From DAOUMF01 sp034408935 (GTDB taxonomy: Bacteria; Chloroflexota; Dehalococcoidia; SM23-28-2; RBG-16-64-32): a DNA stretch of 64,000 bases. Below, piece by piece: positions 1 to 8,604 of the stretch. The notes under the pieces are model-generated. The model was not told the DNA's origin and ran no database searches. It saw only the letters and a program-made list of their open reading frames with translations. Positions within the stretch are counted from its first letter, which is position 1, and every line of letters begins with the position of its first letter. The stretch is from NCBI GenBank assembly GCA_034408935.1, contig DAOUMV010000020.1, forward strand, positions 114,928-178,927, written 5' to 3'. A program made the position numbers and the translations under genes.

Positions 1-630
1 GTCATCACTGAGGGCGCACCCGCCGATGTCCGCTACGTCGCCGGCGCCGATATCGCCCTCGGCGATGTGAACGGCCGCGGCGCCGTCGTCCTCCTCTCCT
101 ACCCCGACCTCCACCTCGTCGAGCACCACGCCGTCGACGAGCCCGTCGCCTTCCCCTACATCCCCGGCCTCCTCGCCTTCCGCGAGGTCCCCGTCCTCGC
201 CCGCGCCTTCGAGAAGCTGGAGCGCACCCCAGACCTCCTCCTCGTCGACGGCCACGGCCTCTCCCACCAGCGACGATTCGGCATCGCCTGCCACCTCGGC
301 CTCCTCCGCGCCGTCCCGACGATTGGCGTCGCCAAGAGCCGCCTCGTGGGCCGCCACGATGACCCCCCGCCTGAAGCCGGCGGCCGCACCGAGCTCCGCG
401 ACGGCCCCGACCTCGTCGGCCTCGTCCTCCGCACCCGCGACCGCGTCTCCCCCGTCTACGTCTCCGTCGGCCACCGCATCGCCCTCCACCAAGCCGCCGA
501 CTGGGTCCTCTGCCTCTGTCGCGGCTACCGCCTCCCCGAGCCCACCCGCCTCGCCGACCAGCTCTCCAAGGGCCGCGAGCCCCAGCCCGCGCCCCCTCAG
601 CCCCCCGCCGACCAGCCGTCCCTCTTCTAG
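1..630 (+). CDS. nfi: Endonuclease V, 5'-truncated by the window edge
   Basis: Endonuclease V cuts DNA one phosphodiester 3' of deaminated bases such as hypoxanthine. The reading frame is open from base 1. It carries the family's first catalytic Asp motif (VAGADIA), then FPYIPGLLAFRE and DGHGLSHQRRFGIA, followed by TIGVAKSRLVG, all in the expected order. The internal ATG at 67 lies after the first motif, so it is not the start; the true start is upstream of the window. The C-terminus has a Pro-rich tail of about 25 residues that the family does not need. It lies upstream of, and separate from, the aor promoter. Confidence 0.93.
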   Translation, partial: VITEGAPADVRYVAGADIALGDVNGRGAVVLLSYPDLHLVEHHAVDEPVAFPYIPGLLAFREVPVLARAFEKLERTPDLLLVDGHGLSHQRRFGIACHLGLLRAVPTIGVAKSRLVGRHDDPPPEAGGRTELRDGPDLVGLVLRTRDRVSPVYVSVGHRIALHQAADWVLCLCRGYRLPEPTRLADQLSKGREPQPAPPQPPADQPSLF

Positions 631-715
631 CATCCTGCTGAAACCCGACGGACTGTCATTGCGAGGAGCTTGCCTGGCGGTAGGCAGGCGAAGCGACGTG
701 GCAATCTCACATCTA
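631..715. repeat. Interspersed repeat A, copy 1 (interrupted)
   Basis: This copy shares the string TGTCATTGCGAGGAGC ... GAAGCGACGTGGCAATCTC with copy 2 at 4164-4281. Here it is split by an extra palindromic piece (TGCCTGGCGGTAGGCAGG, about 671-689). A closely related palindrome is nested in another repeat at about 15278-15293. So one small repeat has inserted into another. Confidence 0.8.
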
Positions 716-748
716 CACTCACCCCGGCCCTCCCGCCTCGTCGCCTCG

Positions 749-777
749 TTGACTTTTCTCAGAACCGGTGCTACCTT
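749..777 (+). promoter_or_regulatory. Possible promoter for aor
   Basis: A TTGACT -35 box (749-754) and a weak TACCTT -10 box (772-777) are separated by 17 bases, about 80 bases before the aor start. The -10 match is poor, so this is only a plausible assignment. Confidence 0.4.
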
Positions 778-858
778 CGAGCCGACCGAACAGGCCTCCA
801 ACACCGCAGCCTTCCCTTTGCAGGCAGTGCGGCTCCCCCGCCGCGAAAGGAGTCCGAG

Positions 859-2658
859 ATGGAGCTGGGTGGCTATGCAGACCACGTTGCCCGCGTCGAC
901 CTTTCCTCCGGCGCGATCACCTACGAAGGCGTCAACGAGGAAGACGCCCGCAAGTACATCGGCGGCCGCGGCCTCGGCGTCAAATACGTCTTCGACAACG
1001 GCCCCACGGTCGACCCGCTGAGCCCGGACAACCTCCTCTGCTTCATGCTCGGCCCCTTGACCGGCACCGACGTCAATATGAGCGGCCGCATGGCCATCGT
1101 CACCAAGTCGCCCCTCACCGGTACCGTCACCGACTCCCACCACGGTGGCTGGTCCGGCGCCCGCCTTCGCTGGGCTGGCTTCGATGGCATCCTCTTCAAG
1201 GGCAAGGCGGACAAGCCCGCCTACGCCTACGTCGAGAAAGGCAAGGTGGAGCTGCGCGACGCTTCCGACCTCTGGGGCAAGGGTGTCCATGACACCGTCA
1301 AGACCCTCCTCGACCGCCACGGCGACGACGTCAGCGTCATCGCCATCGGCCAGGGCGGAGAGAACCTCATCCGTTACGCCTCCTGGGTCAATGAGAACGA
1401 CCGCGCCTCGGGCCGCGGCGGCACCGGCGCCGTCGGCGGCAGCAAGAACCTCAAGGCCGTCGTCATCAAGGCCAAGAAGGCCCTCCCCAAGCCCGCGGAC
1501 AAGGACGCCTTCAAGGACGCCCATAAGGGGGCCCTCGCTGCCATCATGGACGAGTCAAAGGCCACCTCGCCTCGCAAGGGCGGCCTCTCCGTGCTCGGCA
1601 CCAACAGCCTCATGAATCTCGCCAACGTCATGGGGGCCCTCCCCACCCGCAATGCCCAGGCAACCAACTTCCCCACCGCCACCGAGATCGCCGGGGAGAA
1701 GGTCAAGGAGACCATCCTCGTCAACGACCCGACCTGCCACGCCTGCCCCGTCGCCTGCAAGAAGGAGGTCGAGACCAAGGGCAAGTATGCCGTCCACATG
1801 GAGAGCTTCGAGTACGAGTCCTCCTGGTCCCTCGGCGCCAACTGCGGCAACGACAACCGCGACTCCATCGCCTTCATCATCGACCTCTGCAACGACTACG
1901 GCATTGACACCATCGAGCACGGACATGCCCTCTCCGTGGCGATGGAGGCCAGCGAGAAGGAGCTCATCACCGACCGTATCCCCTGGGGCGACACCGACAA
2001 GATGGTCGATCTCACCCACCAGGTCGGCCAGCGCCAGGGCCTGGGCGATGCCCTCGCTGAGGGCCCGGCCAGGGCCGCCGCCAAGTTCGGCGACCCCGAT
2101 ATCTCTATGACCGTGAAGGGTCAGGGCATCGCCGCCTACGACCCCCGCGGCATGAAGGGCATGGGCATCGGCTACGCCACCAGCAACCGCGGCGCCTGCC
2201 ACCTCCGCGGCTACACCCCCGCCAGCGAGGTCATGGGCATCCCCGAGAGGACCAGCCCCATCGCTTGGGAGGGGAAGGGCAAGCTTGTCAAGCTCTTCCA
2301 GGATCTCCACGCCGTCTCCGACTCCTTCGATATCTGCAAGTTCTCCGCCTTCGCCGAGGGCGTTGACGACTACGTGGCCCAGTACTCCGCCGTCGTCGGC
2401 GTCCCCATTACCGCGGACGACCTCCTCAGGATCGGCGAGCGCATCTACAACCTCGAGCGCCACTACAACAACCTCGCCGGCCTCCGCGAGGGCTCCGACA
2501 CGCTCCCCAAGCGCTTCCTCGAGGAGCCCTCCACCGGCGGCGCATCCGCGGGCCAGGTCTGCGAGCTCGACCTCATGCTCGCCGAGTACTACGAGGCCCG
2601 CGGCTGGCAAGACGGCGTCGTCCCCGAGAGCAAGCTCAAGGAGCTGGAAATCGCCTAG
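859..2658 (+). CDS. aor: Aldehyde ferredoxin oxidoreductase (tungstopterin enzyme)
   Basis: This is a cytoplasmic oxidoreductase that oxidises aldehydes to acids and passes electrons to ferredoxin through a bis-tungstopterin and a [4Fe-4S] cluster. The start is ATG 859: AAAGGAG lies six bases upstream, and the resulting 599 residues match the usual ~600. An in-frame extension to 670 has no family similarity and runs through repeat A. The N-terminal domain has the GGRGLG region and a Gly-rich stretch near residue 190. Cluster ligands C293, C296 and C300 (CHACPVAC) and C493 (SFDICKF) are where the characterised Pyrococcus enzyme has them. A MoaD-like gene follows 9 bases downstream, probably for pterin synthesis. 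Substrate specificity cannot be told. Confidence 0.95.
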   Translation: MELGGYADHVARVDLSSGAITYEGVNEEDARKYIGGRGLGVKYVFDNGPTVDPLSPDNLLCFMLGPLTGTDVNMSGRMAIVTKSPLTGTVTDSHHGGWSGARLRWAGFDGILFKGKADKPAYAYVEKGKVELRDASDLWGKGVHDTVKTLLDRHGDDVSVIAIGQGGENLIRYASWVNENDRASGRGGTGAVGGSKNLKAVVIKAKKALPKPADKDAFKDAHKGALAAIMDESKATSPRKGGLSVLGTNSLMNLANVMGALPTRNAQATNFPTATEIAGEKVKETILVNDPTCHACPVACKKEVETKGKYAVHMESFEYESSWSLGANCGNDNRDSIAFIIDLCNDYGIDTIEHGHALSVAMEASEKELITDRIPWGDTDKMVDLTHQVGQRQGLGDALAEGPARAAAKFGDPDISMTVKGQGIAAYDPRGMKGMGIGYATSNRGACHLRGYTPASEVMGIPERTSPIAWEGKGKLVKLFQDLHAVSDSFDICKFSAFAEGVDDYVAQYSAVVGVPITADDLLRIGERIYNLERHYNNLAGLREGSDTLPKRFLEEPSTGGASAGQVCELDLMLAEYYEARGWQDGVVPESKLKELEIA

Positions 2659-2667
2659 GGGCGCCGC

Positions 2668-2949
2668 ATGGGGCTCGTACGGCTCTACGCCACGCTGCGG
2701 CCGCGCGCTGGCGGCGAGGGCGTCGTTGACGTCCCCTGGTCGTCCGGCGACACCATCGCCGATGTGATCCGGGACCTTCTGCGCCGAAAACCGGCCCTTG
2801 AGGGCCACATCCTCGACGACGATGGCCAGCTCCTCCCCCACGTCATGGTCTTCCTCGACGGTCGAGACATCCGCCACCTCAGCGGCCTGGAGACCCCGGT
2901 GGATAGCGAAGCGGAGCTATTCGTCTTCCCCCCCGTCGCTGGCGGCTGA
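2668..2949 (+). CDS. MoaD/ThiS-family sulfur carrier protein
   Basis: This 93-residue ubiquitin-fold sulfur carrier ends in Gly-Gly (VFPPVAGG), the C-terminus that is adenylated and thiocarboxylated. It starts 9 bases after the aor stop and so is in one transcript with it. The context points to a MoaD role, donating sulfur to molybdopterin/tungstopterin for AOR. MoaD-like proteins linked to aor are common. The mid-region (ADVIRDLLRRKPALEGHIL) fits the family's helix. No adenylyltransferase (MoeB) or MoaE is encoded nearby. Confidence 0.85.
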   Translation: MGLVRLYATLRPRAGGEGVVDVPWSSGDTIADVIRDLLRRKPALEGHILDDDGQLLPHVMVFLDGRDIRHLSGLETPVDSEAELFVFPPVAGG

Positions 2950-2956
2950 CGACGGT

Positions 2957-2985
2957 GGGCAGACGCCCGCCTGTCTGGGCGCGGG
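2957..2985. repeat. Palindromic repeat E (CAGACG-N6-CGTCTG type), intergenic copy
   Basis: A GGGCAGACGCCCGCC..GTCTGGGCG palindrome. Related copies occur at 28434, 36891, 49746, 59381 and 59461, with half-elements at 55164 and 55775. This copy sits in the short gap between the MoaD gene and the prfB promoter. Confidence 0.8.
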
Positions 2986-3003
2986 CCGGGCTCGCGCCTG
3001 CGG

Positions 3004-3009
3004 TATAAT
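3004..3009 (+). promoter_or_regulatory. -10 element upstream of prfB
   Basis: A perfect TATAAT lies within TGCGGTATAATCG, 24 bases before the prfB ATG. The same 13-base string precedes the EEP gene (37376-37388), and a close variant precedes the lipoprotein gene (53266). No clear -35 box is visible in any of the three. Confidence 0.6.
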
Positions 3010-3033
3010 CGAACCCGGAGGTACGAATCACAG

Positions 3034-4132
3034 ATGCAAGAAAAGAAACTGGCCCTTCAGGAGCTTCAACGGCGCATTCAGCACGTCCTCCACCGTCTTT
3101 GACATCCCCAAGCTAGAGCTAGAGATCGAGCAACTGGAGCGGCAGTCCGCCCGGCCTGCCTTCTGGGACGATCCCACCGAGGCGCAGAAGGTGATGCGGC
3201 ACCTCGCCGACGCCCGTGAGCAGGTGGAGGCCTGGCGCGGCGCCGAGACCAAGGCCCGTGAGACTTTCGAGCTGCTCGACCTCGCCGAGGCGGAGAGCGA
3301 CGAAGCCCTCGCCGCCGCTATCACCGCGGACATCGATCACCTCGCCGCCGACCTCGACGGCATGGAGCTGGCCCTCGCTCTCTCCGGCCAGTACGACCGC
3401 CGCGACGCCATCCTCGCCATCCACGCTGGCGCTGGCGGCACCGACTCCCAGGACTGGACCGAGATGCTCCTGCGCATGTACCTCCGTTGGGCCGAAAAGC
3501 GCGGCTACAGCGACACCATCCTCGATATGACCAGGGGTGAGGAGGCCGGCGTCAAGAGCGTGATCGTGGAGGTCACCGGCCGCAACGCCTACGGCTTCCT
3601 GCGCGCCGAGCGCGGCGTCCACCGCCTCGTTCGCCTCTCCCCCTTCGACGCCGCCCACGCCCGCCATACCTCCTTCGCCCTCGTCGAGGTGCTGCCCGAG
3701 GTCGAGAGCGCCGCCGAGGTGAACCTCGACCCCGATGACCTCCGCATCGATGTCTTCCGTGCCTCCACCAAGGGCGGCCAAAACGTCCAGAAGAACGCTA
3801 CCGCCGTCCGCATCACCCATCTCCCCTCAGGCCTCAGCGTCTCCTGCCAGAACGAGCGCTCCCAGCGCCGCAACAAGGACAGCGCCCTCAAGGTCCTCGA
3901 GGCCCGCCTCCTCGAACGACAGCTCGTGGAGCAGGCCGAAGAGCGCGCCCGGCTCAAGGGCGAGCACGTCTCCGCCGCCTGGGGCAACCAGATCCGCTCC
4001 TACGTCCTCCATCCCTACAAGATGGTGAAGGACCACCGCACGGACTACGAGACCAGCGATGCCGAGGGCGTCCTCGACGGCGACCTCGACCCGCTCCTGC
4101 GGGCCTACCAGAAGGCGACCCTGGGTGACTAG
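3034..4132 (+). CDS. prfB: Peptide chain release factor 2, programmed +1 frameshift
   Basis: RF2 releases peptides at UGA and UAA. Translation starts at ATG 3034 (GGAGG at 3017) and reads 22 codons to CTT TGA C at 3097-3103, the classic autoregulatory slip site. After slipping +1 the frame continues from GAC 3101 to 4132, so the coding sequence is 3034-3099 joined to 3101-4132, giving 365 residues, the normal RF2 length. The codon-recognition SPF is at 202-204 and the catalytic GGQ at 247-249. The GGQ context is KGGQNVQK rather than the common AGGQHVNK. The anti-Shine-Dalgarno-like stimulator found before the slip site in Escherichia coli is not evident here. Confidence 0.93.
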
Positions 4133-4163
4133 ATTGCCCGCGCGTAGCTGCAGACCTCTGATC

Positions 4164-4281
4164 AGGGTGCTGAAAGACGACGAATTGTCATTGCGAGGAG
4201 CGAAGCGACGTGGCAATCTCGCATCTGCAGAGATCGCCACGGCCCGCTCACGCGGGCCTCGCGACGGCTTCTTCAGCACCC
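4164..4281. repeat. Repeat A, copy 2, with terminal inverted repeats
   Basis: The element is bounded by AGGGTGCTGAA (4164-4174) and its complement TTCAGCACCCT (4271-4281). It contains the repeat A core GCGAGGAGCGAAGCGACG and an internal GGCCCGC..GCGGGCC stem. The whole could fold into one long hairpin or be a small non-autonomous mobile element. It supplies the 5' end of the following reading frame. Confidence 0.75.
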
Positions 4282-5576
4282 TGTTAGCTCTGCTCCTCCT
4301 CCCCCTACTCGTCCTCCTGGCCGTCGTCGGGGCGCTTTCCCTTTCGCCGCCGTCGCTCTCCGCCCAGGCCCTCACCGTGACCGACGACGGCGTCGAGAAC
4401 CGCTTCCCCGACGAGATCGAGTTCCGCGTCTCCGCTCAGAGCGACCAGCCCATCGAGGAGATCCGCCTGCGCTACACGATTCTACCGGACGGCACCACCG
4501 CTAGCGGCGTCCCCGAGTTCGAGCCCGCCGCCTCCGTCTCCACCAGCTTCACCCTCGCCGGCAACGAGCCCCCGCAGATCTACCTCCCGCCCGGCACCCG
4601 CATCGACTACCACTGGGAGGTCGAGGACGCCGCCGGCAACACCGCCACCACGCCCGAGACCAGCATCGTCTACGAGGACACCCGCTTCCAATGGTCGACG
4701 GTCGAGGCGGACGGCGTCATCGTCCACTACTACTCGGGCAGCGAGGACGATGCCCGGGCCATGCTGGACGTGGCCGAAGACACGATCGCCGAGATGTCCG
4801 ACCTCCTCGGCGCCACCATCGATTTCCCCGTCAACGTTCGCATCTACGACTCCTCCGGCGACATGCAACCCGCCCTCCAGCGCCGCAGCGAGTCCTACGA
4901 AGCGCAGATAACCACCGCCGGCGTCCGCGTCTCCTCCGACACCGTCCTCGTGCTCGGCAACGTCTCCTTCATCACCCTCCGCCACGAGCTCACCCACGTG
5001 GTCACCGCCGCCGCCGGCGAGGGCCCCTTCGGCCAGATGCCCGCCTGGCTCGACGAGGGAACCGCTGTCTACGCCCAGGGCGACGCCGGCGGCTTCGGCG
5101 CCGCCGTCGAGCAGGCCATCGACCGCGGCAACGTCTTCTCCGTCCGCTCTATCACCTCCTACCCCGGCGATCCCGACAAGGTGAACCTCTTCTACGGCCA
5201 GTCCTGGAGCCTCGTCTCCTTCCTCATCGATACCTACGGCGAGGAGAAGTTCGCTCAGCTCTTCGCCGAGATCAAGGCCGGCAACACCACCGATGCCGCC
5301 CTCCAGGCCGTCTACGGCTTCGACCAGGGTGGCCTCGACGCCGAATGGCGCGCCAGTGTCGGCCTGCCCCCCCGCGATGATGCCACCAACCACGATGAGG
5401 AGGCGGTGCCCACCTTCCCGCCCTCGGACGGCGGCGACGCCAGCGGCTCCCCCGCCCACGCAGACGATGGCGGTACCTCAGCCGGCACCATCATCGGCCT
5501 CGCCCTCGGCATTCTCGCCGTCGCCTCCGCCATCGCCCTCGCCACGCTCGTGCTTGCGCGTAGGTTCCGCCCCTAG
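4167..5576 (+). CDS. Secreted, membrane-anchored gluzincin-type metallopeptidase (peptidase MA-like)
   Basis: An exported zinc peptidase candidate. A Leu-rich signal segment (4260-4340) is followed by a beta-rich domain with Ig-like features, then HELTHVV (HExxH, coded near 4984) with a downstream Glu in WLDEGTAVY, the gluzincin pattern. A C-terminal helix (about residues 440-465) and ARRFRP anchor it. The start is unsure: no ATG lies before the signal segment, and GTG 4167 or TTG 4191 both lie inside repeat A without a Shine-Dalgarno, so the repeat seems to have replaced the native start. The coding sequence starts about 35 bases after prfB. Confidence 0.8.
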   Translation: MLKDDELSLRGAKRRGNLASAEIATARSRGPRDGFFSTLLALLLLPLLVLLAVVGALSLSPPSLSAQALTVTDDGVENRFPDEIEFRVSAQSDQPIEEIRLRYTILPDGTTASGVPEFEPAASVSTSFTLAGNEPPQIYLPPGTRIDYHWEVEDAAGNTATTPETSIVYEDTRFQWSTVEADGVIVHYYSGSEDDARAMLDVAEDTIAEMSDLLGATIDFPVNVRIYDSSGDMQPALQRRSESYEAQITTAGVRVSSDTVLVLGNVSFITLRHELTHVVTAAAGEGPFGQMPAWLDEGTAVYAQGDAGGFGAAVEQAIDRGNVFSVRSITSYPGDPDKVNLFYGQSWSLVSFLIDTYGEEKFAQLFAEIKAGNTTDAALQAVYGFDQGGLDAEWRASVGLPPRDDATNHDEEAVPTFPPSDGGDASGSPAHADDGGTSAGTIIGLALGILAVASAIALATLVLARRFRP

Positions 5577-5603
5577 CACTTGCCCTCGCGCCCCACGAGC
5601 CCG

Positions 5604-5626
5604 CCTGTCCTGAGCTTGTCGAAGGG
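5604..5626. repeat. Repeat D (CCTGAGC..GTCGAAGG type)
   Basis: A CCTGTCCTGAGCTTGTCGAAGGG element in the gap between two convergent genes. Related copies lie at 14984, 15264, 15331, 35975, and twice inside nadB (50641, 50679). This consensus is, from memory, common in environmental bacterial genomes. The rest of the 5577-5695 gap shows nothing else. Confidence 0.75.
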
Positions 5627-5695
5627 CCGCTTCCGCTAGCGGACTATCGGCCCCTTGCCCAGCTTTCTCGCTGTCCCGCTTCGCTTCCTCCTGCC

Positions 5696-5968
5696 TCACA
5701 ACACACGGAACCAGATTAGGACACCCATGAGGACAAACAGAGCGGCGGCACCGCGACGGAGAACGGCGTCCGGCACGACTTGGGCAATCCCTTGACCCAC
5801 AACGGCGGCTAGCGCCGTGATGAGCACCAGCGCCAGAGCCGCGCCGAGGAAGACCGGAATGGGCTCCTTGTGCCGTGCCACCAGCGTAATGACCGCCAAC
5901 TGGGTCTTGTCTCCCAGCTCTGCCAGAAACAGAAGACCGAAAGTGCTGAACAGAAGCTTCAGTTCCAT
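5696..5968 (-). CDS. GDT1/TMEM165-like (UPF0016) membrane protein, single domain
   Basis: A 90-residue integral membrane protein with the family signature E-x-G-D-K-T (AELGDKTQLAV) in its first helix and two more hydrophobic segments. Members are linked to Mn2+ or Ca2+/H+ exchange. Full-length proteins have two such repeats; here there is only one, so it may work as a dimer. The start at ATG 5968 gives MELKLLFSTFG, typical of the family, with AAGGGTGAG upstream. A GTG at 6028 would add 20 basic residues with no family match. Confidence 0.85.
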   Translation of the reverse strand: MELKLLFSTFGLLFLAELGDKTQLAVITLVARHKEPIPVFLGAALALVLITALAAVVGQGIAQVVPDAVLRRGAAALFVLMGVLIWFRVL

Positions 5969-6198
5969 GAGCGTCTCACCCTTCCGCCTGTGCCCGCCGT
6001 AGCCTCGCCGTCGGCCGTGTGCCTTCACGACCCGGTAGCCAAGGATACACCGTTTGTCGCATCCTCGGCACCCTGCGACTCGGATTCCCGAAGAGGGGCC
6101 TCACAAGCCCGCCAGCGGCTCCCCGTCCGAACGCTCGCCACCCTCGCCCCCGGCGTGGCTTCCGCCCGTAGGGGCGCCGCTGGCTGCGCCCCCATGCT

Positions 6199-6246
6199 TG
6201 TCATTCCGAGCGGGGCGAGGAATCTGGGGCCGGGGTGGCCCTCGCC
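6199..6246. repeat. Repeat B, copy 1, with a diverged second copy at 6285-6320
   Basis: Core TGTCATTCCGAGCG..GCGAGGAATC followed by TGGGGCCGGGG and GGCCCTCGCC. It is preceded by GCCGCTGGCTGC..CCCCATGCT, shared with copies 3 and 4. A weaker relative (TGTTATTCTGACCGAAGCG) follows at 6285. The 5969-6368 interval holds these repeats and no supportable gene. Confidence 0.85.
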
Positions 6247-6368
6247 GTCGCCATCCCCCCGGGCGCCCCTTCCGCTACCGATCTGTTATTCTGACCGAAG
6301 CGAAGAATCCGCGGCCGGGGCCCGACGCTGTTAGCGCCAACCGTCACGGGCGGGTGGAAGGAGGAACC

Positions 6369-6779
6369 ATGTCGCAACTGCCGCAGGAGCTCCCCCGGAG
6401 CGCCTTGATGGACCTCATCGGCGGCGAGCTGGGTCCGTGGGAGGAGGGCCGCGTCGTAATGTCCATCAAGCTCCAGGACCGGCACATGAACCCGGGCGGC
6501 GTCGTGCACGGCGGCGTCCTCGCGACCCTGATGGACGAGGCCACGGCCCACTCCATCGCCACCGTCCGCGGCCTCGAATCACCCCTCGCTACCGTTGACA
6601 TGAACGTCAGCTTCCTCTCCGGCGCCCGTCCCGGCGACGAGCTCCAGTGCGAGGCCCGTGCCCTGCGTGTCGGTAGCTCGGTCGCCTTCTCCGAGGCGGA
6701 GATTCGCCGCCGCGGCCGCGACGACCTCGTAGCCAAGGGCCGCTTCACCTACGCCATCCTGCCGCCTCGCGGTCCCTGA
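6369..6779 (+). CDS. PaaI-family hotdog thioesterase
   Basis: A 136-residue acyl-CoA thioesterase of the hotdog fold. The family motif is clear: HMNPGGVVHGGVLATLMDEA, with the conserved Asn/Gly/His-Gly-Gly and catalytic-side Asp. The following strand (LATVDMNVSFLSGARPGD) is typical. The start at ATG 6369 has a strong AAGGAGG six bases away. A longer frame to 6054 runs through repeat B copies and is rejected. The substrate is unknown. It stands alone between two repeat B copies. Confidence 0.9.
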   Translation: MSQLPQELPRSALMDLIGGELGPWEEGRVVMSIKLQDRHMNPGGVVHGGVLATLMDEATAHSIATVRGLESPLATVDMNVSFLSGARPGDELQCEARALRVGSSVAFSEAEIRRRGRDDLVAKGRFTYAILPPRGP

Positions 6780-6803
6780 GCGCCGTCGCCGCCGCTAGGG
6801 ATC

Positions 6804-6851
6804 TGTCATTCCGAGCGGAGCGAGGAATCTGGGGCCGGGGTGGCCCTCGCC
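6804..6851. repeat. Repeat B, copy 2
   Basis: Same core and same orientation as copy 1. It is followed by CTCGCCACCCTCATCCTCGC, which resembles the coding end of the peptidase gene near 5540-5565. Lies between the thioesterase and nhaA. Confidence 0.85.
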
Positions 6852-6941
6852 ACCCTCATCCTCGCCCGCCGCCATCGGTCGTTCGGTCGGACACGTCTGC
6901 CCATACAGCCGTGCATCCCGTACGCACGCACGATTTCCCGG

Positions 6942-8315
6942 CTAGGTGCCGGTCTTCGGCTTTCTTTGCTGATCCGTCCCAAGGGTACGAAGGAAGGCGT
7001 AGCCAGCCAGGCCGGCGATAACGGAAGCAGCAAGTATCCCCACCTTCGCCTCCGATATGAGTTCGGCATCCTCAAACGCCAGCCCGGTGATGAACAACGA
7101 GACGGTGAATCCCATCCCGCCGAGCAACCCAACCCCGACCATGTGCGCCCATCTCATACCGGTTGGCAGCGAGGTGATTCCCAGCCGAACGGCGACCCAA
7201 GAGAAGCCGACGATGCCCAGCGGATCGCCAATCACCAACCCCAAGATGATGCCCAGCGTGATGGGACTGGACATCGAATCCCCCAGGATGCCGCCAGACA
7301 GATCCAGGCCGGCATTGGCAAGTGCGAACAAGGGGACGACAGCAAAGCTCGTTAGAGGATGGAGGAGCCGCTCCAACCGTTCGAGAGGCGCCTCTGTCCC
7401 CTCCGTTAGCTGCTCGGCCTGCCCTAACAACATCTCCGCCCTGTCCTCATCGCCTTCAGCCAGTGCCTCGCGGAATCCCGTCACAAGCGACCCCATCGAC
7501 TCTGCATATGTGCTCTTGGTGAAGTAAGGGCTCGCTGGAGTCAGAAGGCCCAGGACAACGCCGGCGATGGTTGCATGGACGCCCGTCTTCAGCACTGCCA
7601 CCCAGAAGAGAGCGCCGACAATGAAATACGCGTTCACACCCTGCACTCCCGTGCGCCTCATAGCCACGATGACCCCCAGCAGGAGTACCGCCATGCCCAG
7701 CGCCTCAAACGACACGCTTTCTGCGTAGAAGATCGCCACCACGACGATTGCGCCGATGTCATCTACGATGGCGAGCGCGAGCAGGAACACCCTCACCTCG
7801 GAAGGGATCCGCCTTCCCAGCAGGGCGAGCACGCCCAAGGCGAAGGCTATGTCCGTGGCCATCGGGATGCCCCATCCCCTTGCGCCATCTCCGCCCGCAT
7901 TGAGGGAAAGAAACAGCAAGGCAGGGACCACCATGCCGCCCAGCGCCGCCACCGCTGGTAGGGCTGCTCGCCGCACATCCCCAAGCTCGCCGTGGACAAG
8001 TTCCCGCTTGATCTCGAGCCCCACCACGAAGAAGAAGAACGTCATCAGCGCCTTGTTGACCCAGACCCGCAGCTCCTCTGAGATCGAGAACAGCCCCACA
8101 TCCACGCTCAAGGTCGACTCCCAGAGGTCGGAGTACGACTCGTCCCACGGGGAATTCGCCCACACTATTGCGGCTACTGCTGCCGCCAGCAGGATGACGC
8201 CGCTCGCTGCTTCCGTGCGGACGAAGGAATGCGTCGGCAGAAGCAGATGCCGCGCGATGTACGAGTGCTCCGCCTGTACGCTCAGCGCCCCTCGAATACG
8301 AGGTGGGATATTCAT
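6942..8315 (-). CDS. nhaA: Na+/H+ antiporter NhaA
   Basis: A 457-residue inner-membrane antiporter that exports Na+ (or Li+) in exchange for protons, for pH and salt homeostasis. The sequence shows about 11-12 hydrophobic helices, the paired aspartates D185-D186 in AIVDDIGAI that bind the ion, D155 in the unwound TDIAF segment, and the family's FFFFVVGLEIKREL near residue 93. A hydrophilic loop around residues 280-315 (EALAEGDEDRAEML) is longer than in Escherichia coli. It stands alone, bracketed by repeat B copies 2 and 3. Confidence 0.95.
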   Translation of the reverse strand: MNIPPRIRGALSVQAEHSYIARHLLLPTHSFVRTEAASGVILLAAAVAAIVWANSPWDESYSDLWESTLSVDVGLFSISEELRVWVNKALMTFFFFVVGLEIKRELVHGELGDVRRAALPAVAALGGMVVPALLFLSLNAGGDGARGWGIPMATDIAFALGVLALLGRRIPSEVRVFLLALAIVDDIGAIVVVAIFYAESVSFEALGMAVLLLGVIVAMRRTGVQGVNAYFIVGALFWVAVLKTGVHATIAGVVLGLLTPASPYFTKSTYAESMGSLVTGFREALAEGDEDRAEMLLGQAEQLTEGTEAPLERLERLLHPLTSFAVVPLFALANAGLDLSGGILGDSMSSPITLGIILGLVIGDPLGIVGFSWVAVRLGITSLPTGMRWAHMVGVGLLGGMGFTVSLFITGLAFEDAELISEAKVGILAASVIAGLAGYAFLRTLGTDQQRKPKTGT

Positions 8316-8421
8316 GTCGTCTCACACCCTCAACCGCTGAGTATACCGGCAGAGCTCGCAAGGGCAAGACCGCCGACGCCGCCCGCCCGAAAGGGCGCCG
8401 CTCGCTGCCCCCCCCCATGCT

Positions 8422-8467
8422 TGTCATTCCGAGCGGAGCGAGGAATCTGGGGCCGGGGTGTCCCTCC
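8422..8467. repeat. Repeat B, copy 3
   Basis: Same orientation as the other three copies, with the GCCGCTCGCTGCCCCCC..CATGCT leader in front. Between nhaA and the next gene; nothing else is visible in 8316-8604. Confidence 0.85.
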
Positions 8468-8604
8468 AGCTCCCGCCTGCGTCTACCTTAGCAACTCACG
8501 CCCGGCTGTTTCTGCGAGCGGCTGCAACCGCCCGACGTGCTACACTGCGGACGACATCCTGGACGGCGACGCACAACGTTTGCAGCGCATCGGGAGGTGA
8601 TGCT

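Noticed and set aside
1555..2877. Long open frame (440 codons) antisense to aor
   Set aside because: Low-complexity Gly/Ala/Val/Asp-rich product, wholly over a clear enzyme gene; typical of GC-rich antisense frames. The same applies to 26511-28109, 45690-47012, 55193-56485 and 59912-61330.
6054..6368. N-terminal extension of the thioesterase
   Set aside because: It translates repeat B copies; a strong Shine-Dalgarno fixes ATG 6369.
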